Of a stretch of DNA of 5,231 bases, positions 1 to 5,174 are shown in pieces. The position numbers were made by a program, and so were the translations under genes. Each line of letters opens with the position of its first letter. Position 1 is the stretch's first letter. The notes beneath the pieces were generated by a model that was not told the origin of the DNA, did no database searches, and saw only the letters and a program-made list of their open reading frames with translations. The stretch is from an uncultured Bacilli bacterium (lineage in GTDB: Bacteria > Bacillota_I > Bacilli_A > RFN20 > CAG-288), in the NCBI GenBank assembly GCA_948525355.1, contig CAOSOP010000088.1, positions 1-5,231 of the forward strand, in the 5' to 3' direction.

Positions 1-33
1 TCAACGAGGTGGGTGGCGTTGGAGGGGGCGAGC
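1..33 (-). repeat. GC-rich repeat copy after rpiB (truncated by the window edge)
   Basis: This 33-base stretch is about 70% GC by hand count (23 of 33), against an AT-rich genome. It starts 5 bases past the rpiB stop codon. Read in the rpiB sense it begins CTCGCCC (32-26), then CCTCC, four bases, then CCACCCACC. The right end of the window has the same order after the last sel1 gene: CTCGCCC, three bases, CCTCC, four bases, CCACCACC. A small inverted repeat, CAACG (2-6) with CGTTG (17-21), could form a weak hairpin. No terminator with a U tract is visible for rpiB. I read it as a partial copy of the element at 5102-5174. A chimeric contig end is the alternative. Confidence 0.45.
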
Positions 34-37
34 TAGT

Positions 38-490
38 TTAATATTGATTATTTTCAAACTCTTTAATTAAATTAACTCTCTTTTCATGTCTGCCACCTAA
101 ATGAGTAGCATTCAAAAACTCTCTAACTATTTTTAATGCTTCTTCATGTGACAAATACTTTGCACCCATAGAAAGCATATTAGCATCGTTGTGTTCAACA
201 ATCAAATGTGCAACTTCTTCGTTATAACCTATACCACAGCGAATTCCCTTAACTTTATTTGCCATAATGGCAACTCCTTCACCAGAAGTACATATAACTA
301 TTCCTCTTTCATAACTTCCGCTAGCAACTCCTTCAGCAACCTCTCTTGCAAAAATAGGATAATCACAACTATCTAAAGAATGCGTTCCAACATCATTAAT
401 TTCATACTCATCCTTTAACTGCTCTATTATGTAACTCTTTAATTCATAGCCCCCATGATCTGAACCGATTATAATTCTTTTATCTTTCAT
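38..490 (-). CDS. rpiB: Ribose-5-phosphate isomerase B (RpiB/LacAB family)
   Basis: This 150-residue cytosolic enzyme should interconvert ribulose 5-phosphate and ribose 5-phosphate in the non-oxidative pentose phosphate pathway. Length and motifs fit the RpiB/LacA/LacB family throughout: GSDHGG at residues 9-14, DYP at 43-45, the catalytic cysteine loop CTSGEG at 67-72 (Cys67), ANKVKGIRC at 77-85, the ring-opening histidine in EHNDAN (His100), and the phosphate-binding GGRHEKRV at 132-139. The cysteine loop differs from the usual CGTG(I/V)G, with Thr68 and Glu71 in place of Gly and a small hydrophobic residue, so substrate preference could differ; some family members act on other sugar phosphates. 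The start is fixed by GGAGGAA, whose GGAGG core is at 497-501, six bases before the ATG and inside the end of tsaC. The 11-base overlap with tsaC implies translational coupling. Family assignment is firm; exact substrate is inferred. Confidence 0.93.
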   Translation of the reverse strand: MKDKRIIIGSDHGGYELKSYIIEQLKDEYEINDVGTHSLDSCDYPIFAREVAEGVASGSYERGIVICTSGEGVAIMANKVKGIRCGIGYNEEVAHLIVEHNDANMLSMGAKYLSHEEALKIVREFLNATHLGGRHEKRVNLIKEFENNQY

Positions 491-1088
491 ATGTTTCCTC
501 CAATTCTTTAAATTCTATTCCCCCTTCTCTAATTAGTTTGATTTTTCCCAATTCACTTAAATCAATTATTGTCGAAGGTAAATCACTTTTTTTAACTTTT
601 TCATCTATTAAAGCACTGATTTCATTATCAAATGTATTTATTATTTCTTCTGCGCTCTTACATGGGCTAGCACCAGATTTATTAGCACTAGGGACAAGAA
701 GAGGTACACCTACATTATCGATAAAATCTCTAAGTTTTTTTAAGTCTGGGCAACGTATTCCAATCGTTTGATCAATGCTTTTAGCATGTGCTGGAACATC
801 ACTCCTCGCTTTTAAAATTACCGTTAATGGTCCTGGCATATATTTATTACATATGCGTTCAATTTTTTTATCAACAATAGCATATTTTTTTATTTCATTT
901 ACACTAGATATCATAAGTGTAAAAGCCTTGTTTTTTGGTCTATTTTTTATTTCAACAAGCCTATTAAAGGCTACTAAACTATCATATCTAACACCTAAAC
1001 CATAAACCGTCTCTGTAGGAAAAGCTATAACTTCTCCACTTTTAACCAATTCCACAGATTTTTTATCATCAAACTTTAATATTTCCAT
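480..1088 (-). CDS. tsaC: L-threonylcarbamoyladenylate synthase (TsaC/YrdC type)
   Basis: Known function of the family: it makes threonylcarbamoyl-AMP from threonine, bicarbonate and ATP, the first step in forming t6A at position 37 of ANN-decoding tRNAs; TsaD, TsaB and TsaE then transfer the group. The 202 residues carry the full YrdC signature set: PTETVYGLG at 24-32, the K-x-R-P site at 48-51, PGPLTV at 85-90, TIGIRCPD at 108-115, SANKSG at 134-139, PSTIIDL at 171-177 and REGG at 187-190. The protein ends after the YrdC domain, so it is the short TsaC form without the C-terminal Sua5 domain of Bacillus YwlC. The start is preceded by AAGGA (1104-1100) with an 11-base gap. Its last 11 bases overlap rpiB. 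In B. subtilis, ywlC and ywlF (rpiB) lie close together with genes between them; here they touch. Expected to be essential or nearly so. Confidence 0.93.
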   Translation of the reverse strand: MEILKFDDKKSVELVKSGEVIAFPTETVYGLGVRYDSLVAFNRLVEIKNRPKNKAFTLMISSVNEIKKYAIVDKKIERICNKYMPGPLTVILKARSDVPAHAKSIDQTIGIRCPDLKKLRDFIDNVGVPLLVPSANKSGASPCKSAEEIINTFDNEISALIDEKVKKSDLPSTIIDLSELGKIKLIREGGIEFKELEETYER

Positions 1089-1119
1089 TTTAAAATAGGT
1101 CCTTTATTTTAATTAAAAT
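1089..1119 (-). promoter_or_regulatory. tsaC leader with RBS and 14-bp AT palindrome
   Basis: Only 31 bases lie between the tsaC ATG and the hairpin assigned as terminator of the upstream gene. They hold the AAGGA ribosome-binding site (1100-1104) and a perfect 14-bp palindrome, ATTTTAATTAAAAT (1106-1119). On the minus strand the palindrome offers a TAAAAT hexamer that could serve as a -10 box, but I find no convincing -35 at the right distance. tsaC-rpiB is therefore driven either by a weak local promoter or by read-through of the terminator. The palindrome may be chance in such AT-rich DNA. Confidence 0.3.
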
Positions 1120-1138
1120 AGGGCAATAAAATTGCCCT
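1120..1138 (-). terminator. Hairpin terminator between the PIG-L-like gene and tsaC
   Basis: A perfect 8-bp stem with a 3-base loop, AGGGCAAT-AAA-ATTGCCCT on the plus strand, lies 13 bases past the stop codon of the PIG-L-like gene. On the minus strand the stem is followed by ATTTTAATT, a U-rich but interrupted tract. This fits an intrinsic terminator for the leftward transcript, perhaps leaky, since tsaC begins only 31 bases further on. It also lies in the only gap on this strand, which supports the operon boundary. Confidence 0.65.
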
Positions 1139-1151
1139 TATTTAATACAAA

Positions 1152-1895
1152 TTATTTTAAATTTTCTAATGCTCTTGCTTTAACTTTTTCAAGCATTGAA
1201 CTAACGAACTGTTTTAAATCAATGCGTTTATTTACCATATGATTTACTAAATCAAATGCTGTATCTGCTGCATATAAAGCATTTCCCGCTTCAGATAAAG
1301 ATACATATACGGATAACATTGAATTGATGATATCATATCTAGAATCAACATCTAAATGAACGATATCTTCTTCATCAAATATATATCCTTCACCATCAAA
1401 ATGAACAGCATATATATGTTCTGGGAAATAGTCTTCAAGTTTGCTCAAAGCTAATAATAAAGCCTTTAATGAAATAATATGCTCTTTATTTCTATCGAGT
1501 GGTGAATATGTATAAACAATATCTGGTTTGTATGTAAAGAGCAAATCGTAATAATCATTAACAAGTTCTTCATTAACTCCTTCAAGTTCACCATCATTTA
1601 ACAAATACAATGCTTGGTATGAGCCGATATTTGCAGCTTTAATTGATTCGTGCAAACGAACAGAAACCATATCATTTTCTGAATATGCTTCATAATCTCC
1701 ACAAGGTAAGACATCATGAGGAGTTCTAGTAATAACACCTACGAACGAACGATTTCCTTCGCAAAGAATATCACTGATGTGTGCACTAGATATAACTTCA
1801 ATTTCACCAGCTTCAACTGCAAAACCCATAGCAACTTGCTTACCCTTTTTATTACTTGTGGGAATATACTTCATCGCTCTACTATTTAATGACAT
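1152..1895 (-). CDS. PIG-L/LmbE-family deacetylase-like protein with degenerate active site
   Basis: The 247-residue protein has the layout of PIG-L/LmbE N-acetyl-sugar deacetylases, zinc enzymes such as MshB and BshB: an AHxxD motif (Ala38, His39, Asp42) after the first strand, GVITRTP at 53-59, the R-x-x-E-x-x-x-A-A helix at 80-88 followed by IGSYQALYL, YKPDIVYTYSPLDR at 122-135, and His139 in the NKEH position. His39, Asp42 and His139 match the three zinc ligands. The usual catalytic aspartate before Asp42 is Ser41, and the histidine three before the last ligand is Asn136, so activity is doubtful. There is no signal peptide or membrane segment. A strong RBS, GGAGGT (1906-1901), sits 5 bases before the ATG. 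It is alone in its transcript, divergent from the Sel1 pair and followed by a terminator. The family call is from motif order, not a search; substrate unknown. Confidence 0.75.
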   Translation of the reverse strand: MSLNSRAMKYIPTSNKKGKQVAMGFAVEAGEIEVISSAHISDILCEGNRSFVGVITRTPHDVLPCGDYEAYSENDMVSVRLHESIKAANIGSYQALYLLNDGELEGVNEELVNDYYDLLFTYKPDIVYTYSPLDRNKEHIISLKALLLALSKLEDYFPEHIYAVHFDGEGYIFDEEDIVHLDVDSRYDIINSMLSVYVSLSEAGNALYAADTAFDLVNHMVNKRIDLKQFVSSMLEKVKARALENLK

Positions 1896-1922
1896 AAAAA
1901 ACCTCCATGTTTAGTTAAATAT

Positions 1923-1951
1923 AGTATATCATTTCCAAAGCAAAATACAAA
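1923..1951 (-). promoter_or_regulatory. Promoter of the PIG-L-like gene (extended -10)
   Basis: On the minus strand the sequence TGATATACT contains a TATACT -10 box (1928-1923), one mismatch from TATAAT, with the TG of an extended -10 element one base upstream. The -35 region is weak (TTGTAT, 1950-1945, 16-base spacer), which is tolerated when the -10 is extended. Transcription would start near 1916, leaving a leader of about 20 bases that contains the GGAGGT ribosome-binding site at 1906-1901. Confidence 0.55.
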
Positions 1952-1968
1952 AAATATTTTTATTATTG

Positions 1969-2003
1969 CATAAAAAATAGTGTTTTTATGACAAATGACA
2001 AAT
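1969..2003. promoter_or_regulatory. Inverted plus tandem repeat in the divergent control region
   Basis: CATAAAAA (1969-1976) and TTTTTATG (1983-1990) form a perfect 8-bp inverted repeat with a 6-base loop. The right arm runs into a tandem 7-bp repeat, ATGACAA (1988-1994) and ATGACAA (1995-2001). The block lies upstream of both promoters, where a regulator of either direction could bind. The second ATGACA (1995-2000) also resembles a -35 box 17 bases before TAAAGT (2018-2023), a possible second rightward promoter. No regulator gene is in the window, and AT-rich repeats this short can occur by chance. Confidence 0.3.
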
Positions 2004-2081
2004 TATTCGCTCCTCTTTAAAGTGTAAATTCTTATTAAAACTATTTCATCTAATACAGTGTTATTACTACTTCATGTGCAC

Positions 2082-2109
2082 TTTACATCAATTAATATTA
2101 GTGTAAAAT
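2082..2109 (+). promoter_or_regulatory. Promoter of the Sel1-repeat gene pair
   Basis: TTTACA (2082-2087) and TAAAAT (2104-2109) each differ from the -35 and -10 consensus at one base and are 16 bases apart. Transcription would begin near 2116. The ribosome-binding site GAGGT (2120-2124) then lies 8 bases before the ATG at 2133. The two boxes overlap an inverted repeat, TTTACA (2082-2087) with TGTAAA (2102-2107), and AGTGTAAA (2100-2107) is repeated exactly at 2021-2028, so a repressor site overlapping the promoter is possible. Confidence 0.5.
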
Positions 2110-2132
2110 ATATTAATACGAGGTAATAATAT

Positions 2133-3515
2133 ATGTCAGAAAATAATTGCAATAAACTTTATGAAGAAGCAAATGAACTCTATAGAGAGAAAAAATTTAC
2201 TGAGGCAGTAAAACTATATAAGGAGGCGGCCGAACTTGGTAGCGTTGAGGCTACTTATATGCTTGGTATTTGTTATAACTACAATCTTGGTGTAGATGAA
2301 CCTGATGAGAGCGTAAGAGGAAAAATTGCGAGCAAGTATTTTATTAAGGCTGGTGATAATGGTCATGCTGATGCACAATGCTTTGCAGCACTCTGCTATC
2401 TACACGGAATTGGAGTAGAAAAAGATGTCGAAACTGCCATTAAAAGATTTGAAGACTCTGCTAAAGGTGGGTGCACTCAAGCTATGAATAATCTAGGATA
2501 TATTTATGAAAATAATTTAAATTATACCGAAGATGAAGAACTGGAAGAAGAGGAAGTGGCTGAAAATTATCAGCTTGCTTTTGACTGGTATATGAAATCT
2601 GCTGAGAAAAATGACCCTACTGGTCAATTAAGTGTGGGAAAATGTTATTACTATGGCAGAGGAGTTGAAAGAAATATTGCTGAAGCTATTAAATACTATA
2701 CTCTTTCCGCTCAACAAGGACTTGCTGATGCCTTATTCCGTTTAGGCGAATGCTATGATGATGGCGAAGGAGTAGAAAGTGATGAAATTGAAGCCTTTGA
2801 ATTATATAAACAAGCGGCACTAAAAAATCATCCAAAGGCCCAATGCTATGTTGGATATGCATATGAATATGGTAATGGTGTACCTAAAGATATGAATGAA
2901 GCACTTAGATGGTACAACCTCTCAGCACAGAATAAATACTTCCAAGCATACTGCAACCTTGGTTGTTGCTATGAAGAAGGTAGAGGTGTTAAAAGAAATA
3001 TGCAAAAAGCTATAGAGATGTATGAAGAAGGTGCAAAACTTGGTAGCGTAATGGCGATGTATAATCTTGGAAATGTCTATGCTTTTGGAAAAGGTGTCAA
3101 AGTTAATAATGAACTCGCCGTAGAGTTTTATGAAAGAGCTGCACAAAATGGCATGCCAGAAGCACAGTTTAATCTAGCACAACATTTATATGAAGGAAAA
3201 GGTGTTGAACAAGACTATGAAGCCTCAGCATATTGGTTTTTAGAGGCAGCAAAAAATGGTGATAGTGATGCTCAATGCAAAATTGGTTCTTTCTATATGA
3301 ATGGAATAGGCGTTGAAGAAGATCCAGAACTTGGTTTTAAATGGTTTATGCGCTCTGCTAAACAAGGTGACTATGATGCACAATATTCAGTCGGCGTTTG
3401 CTATGAAGAAGGAATAGGTGTCGAAGCTGATATAAACTCCGCCTATGATTGGTATTCTCGCGCTGCAGCACAAGGACATTCAGGTGCTAAAAAAGCTATG
3501 AAAAGACTTAAATAG
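2133..3515 (+). CDS. Sel1-like repeat protein, 460 residues, first of a tandem pair
   Basis: Nearly the whole protein is Sel1-like repeats, TPR-related helix pairs that stack into a solenoid for binding other proteins. Eleven full units plus a half unit can be laid out, starting at residues 25, 66, 102, 149, 185, 221, 257, 293, 329, 365, 401 and 437. From 149 on the step is exactly 36. Each unit reads roughly A-x-x-W/F-Y-x-x-A-A-x-x-G, then A-x-x-x-L-G-x-C-Y-x-x-G-x-GV. Unit 1 is 41 long. Unit 3 is 47 long because its GxGV turn is replaced by an acidic loop (TEDEELEEEE, 132-141). The N-terminal 24 residues form a cap helix (YEEANELY). No signal peptide, membrane segment or catalytic domain is visible, so a cytosolic scaffold or adaptor is likeliest. 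The start has GAGGT 8 bases upstream. Partners and function are unknown. Confidence 0.9.
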   Translation: MSENNCNKLYEEANELYREKKFTEAVKLYKEAAELGSVEATYMLGICYNYNLGVDEPDESVRGKIASKYFIKAGDNGHADAQCFAALCYLHGIGVEKDVETAIKRFEDSAKGGCTQAMNNLGYIYENNLNYTEDEELEEEEVAENYQLAFDWYMKSAEKNDPTGQLSVGKCYYYGRGVERNIAEAIKYYTLSAQQGLADALFRLGECYDDGEGVESDEIEAFELYKQAALKNHPKAQCYVGYAYEYGNGVPKDMNEALRWYNLSAQNKYFQAYCNLGCCYEEGRGVKRNMQKAIEMYEEGAKLGSVMAMYNLGNVYAFGKGVKVNNELAVEFYERAAQNGMPEAQFNLAQHLYEGKGVEQDYEASAYWFLEAAKNGDSDAQCKIGSFYMNGIGVEEDPELGFKWFMRSAKQGDYDAQYSVGVCYEEGIGVEADINSAYDWYSRAAAQGHSGAKKAMKRLK

Positions 3516-3520
3516 AAACG

Positions 3521-5092
3521 ATGGATATGGATTTCAACTGGAACGATGGATTAATAAAGCTTCAGTATAATGAGAACTACAAAAAAGGAAATATTAACAA
3601 AGAGAATAAAAACAAAACAAGTAATATCGATACTTTAGCATTATGTAAAGAAGCTGCTGAACTTTATGATAAAGGTAAATATCTAGAAGCACTTAAAAAA
3701 TGGAATTATGCATCAGAACTCGGTGATGCACATGCTTTTTATTGCTTAGGACTTTTTTACTTAGACGGCGATATCGTTGATAAAAACTATGATTTAGCAT
3801 TTGAATATTTTTTCTATTCTGCTAGTTGCGAACATCGCCGTGGTCAGTATGAACTTGCCATGTGCTATAAAGATGGAATTGGAGTAGAACCTAATTTTGA
3901 TCTTGCATTCAAATGGTGTCAAAAATCTGCCGAAAACGATTACGACTATGCACAGTATCAGTTAGCGCTCTTTTATAAAGAAGATAAAACACTGCCATTT
4001 GCCGATAATAAAATGGAATACTGGTTCGCTAAAGCTCATAAACAAGGTTTTGCACCCGCAACTTGTGAATTAGGCGAATGTTATTTAAATGGAATTGGAG
4101 TTAATAAAAATACTGATGAAGCTATAAAACTATTCAATCTTGCTTCTGAACAAGGATATGTTCATGCAAATTATAAATTAGGTGAATGCTATGAGAATGG
4201 TTTTGGTGTTACAAAAGATTTGAAAACAGCAATTACTTATTATGAAAAAGCTGCCGAACAAAATGATGCTGAATCAAATTATAGATTGGCAAAATGTTAT
4301 GAAGATGGTATAGGAGTTGAATGCGATTTAGAAAAATCAACTCAATACCTTTTTGTAGCTTCAGAATGTGGCCATGCAATCGCACAAAACTTATATGGCT
4401 GGTGCTTTGTTGTTGGAAAAGGTGTTAAACAAGATTATTACGAAGCCGTAAGATGGTTTCGTCGATCCGCTAATCAAGGATATTCACGTGCACAATTCAA
4501 TCTAGCAATGTGCTATACAGAAGGTCAAGGTGTTATACAAAGTACATCTAAAGCGTTCATGTGGTATTTAAAAGCAGCCGAACAAGGTGATGATAGAGCT
4601 CAACTAAATGTCGGCTGGAGTTATCAAGTTGGTAATGGAGTTAAAGTTGATGGAAAACAAGCATTGTTTTGGTTACTTAAATCAGCAAATCAAGGAAATG
4701 CACAAGCACAAAGTGATGTAGGATATTGTTATGCAAATGGGATAGGTACAAAGAAAAATAAAGCCAAGGCATTTGATTGGTACCTAAAGGCAGCCGAACA
4801 AAACAACATAATGGCAATGTATAATATTGGATGTTGCTATCGAAATGGTGAAGGTGTAAAAAAGAATGCCAAAAAAGCGGAAGAATGGTATATGCACGCT
4901 TACGAAAACGGAAGTTATGATAGCATAATTGCACTAGGTTGGATGTATGAAAAAGGAATAGGTGTAAAGAAAAATTTTGATAAAGCTATAGATTGTTACA
5001 ACAAAGCATCAACACTTGATGAGGAATCTGCTTCACACTTTCTACAAAGAAAGAAAATTATAAAATACATTAATAAAAAAGCTTTAAAATAA
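3521..5092 (+). CDS. Sel1-like repeat protein, 523 residues, second of a tandem pair
   Basis: This paralogue of the preceding gene has twelve full Sel1-like units starting at residue 57 and continuing every 36 residues (93, 129, 165 and so on to 453), with a partial thirteenth at 489 and a basic tail (KKIIKYINKKALK). Units 1 and 3 lack a standard GxGV turn; the rest keep it, usually after a C-Y pair. Its cap, CKEAAELYDKGKYLEALKKW (42-61), matches the cap of the upstream protein. The first 40 residues are an extra polar Asn/Lys-rich tail with no counterpart upstream. The ATG lies 5 bases after the previous stop, with no good Shine-Dalgarno sequence, so translation is probably coupled; the ATG at codon 3 is an alternative start. 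No signal peptide or membrane segment is seen. The family is firm; the role, likely protein binding beside its partner, is inferred. Confidence 0.9.
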   Translation: MDMDFNWNDGLIKLQYNENYKKGNINKENKNKTSNIDTLALCKEAAELYDKGKYLEALKKWNYASELGDAHAFYCLGLFYLDGDIVDKNYDLAFEYFFYSASCEHRRGQYELAMCYKDGIGVEPNFDLAFKWCQKSAENDYDYAQYQLALFYKEDKTLPFADNKMEYWFAKAHKQGFAPATCELGECYLNGIGVNKNTDEAIKLFNLASEQGYVHANYKLGECYENGFGVTKDLKTAITYYEKAAEQNDAESNYRLAKCYEDGIGVECDLEKSTQYLFVASECGHAIAQNLYGWCFVVGKGVKQDYYEAVRWFRRSANQGYSRAQFNLAMCYTEGQGVIQSTSKAFMWYLKAAEQGDDRAQLNVGWSYQVGNGVKVDGKQALFWLLKSANQGNAQAQSDVGYCYANGIGTKKNKAKAFDWYLKAAEQNNIMAMYNIGCCYRNGEGVKKNAKKAEEWYMHAYENGSYDSIIALGWMYEKGIGVKKNFDKAIDCYNKASTLDEESASHFLQRKKIIKYINKKALK

Positions 5093-5101
5093 TATAACCA
5101 T

Positions 5102-5174
5102 CTCGCCCACACCTCCTCCTCCACCACCGAACGAGCCCCCTTCGGGGCGAGTGAAGGTGGTGGAGGCGGAGGTG
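5102..5174 (+). repeat. GC-rich palindromic element after the last sel1 gene
   Basis: Composition jumps to about 69% GC within ten bases of the sel1 stop codon. The element opens with CTCGCCC (5102-5108). Then two 19-base arms, 5110-5128 and 5156-5174, pair at 18 of 19 positions; the mismatch is T5117 against C5167. Between them is a second hairpin, GCCCC (5135-5139) with GGGGC (5144-5148) and loop CTTC. CTCGCCC can also pair with GGGCGAG (5145-5151), which would cross the long stem, giving a pseudoknot or an alternative fold. There is no U tract, so it is not a standard intrinsic terminator, although such a stem could protect the mRNA 3' end. The same motif order begins just after rpiB at the other end of the window, which suggests a dispersed REP-like repeat; a chimeric join is the alternative. 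Confidence 0.5.

Noticed and set aside
1896..2132. Small RNA or riboswitch in the divergent intergenic region
   Set aside because: No recognisable riboswitch core. Both predicted leaders are only about 20 bases, too short for one.
2922..3146. Reverse-strand open frame inside the first Sel1 gene
   Set aside because: It lies wholly opposite a clear repeat-protein gene, has no ribosome-binding site I can see, and its composition is that of an antisense shadow.
2205..5040. DNA-level tandem repeat or CRISPR-like array with a 108-base period
   Set aside because: The period is at protein level only; the nucleotide units are well diverged and encode Sel1 repeats.
2133..5092. Secreted Hcp-type Sel1 proteins with a disulfide in each repeat
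   Set aside because: Neither protein has a signal peptide, and most units have one cysteine in the C-Y position rather than the regularly spaced pair expected for Hcp disulfides.
5098..5122. ATCTC...CCTCCTCCTCC resembles part of a common long-read hairpin adapter
   Set aside because: The rest of the adapter as I remember it is absent and the intervening bases differ. A direct comparison with adapter sequences would settle it.
5129..5155. Resemblance of the CCCCTTCGGGG hairpin to a variable-region hairpin of 16S rRNA
   Set aside because: Only the short hairpin matches; none of the conserved flanking 16S sequence is present.
5102..5174. Intrinsic terminator for the Sel1 operon
   Set aside because: The stem is long and GC-rich, but no U tract follows it; GATGTACC follows instead.
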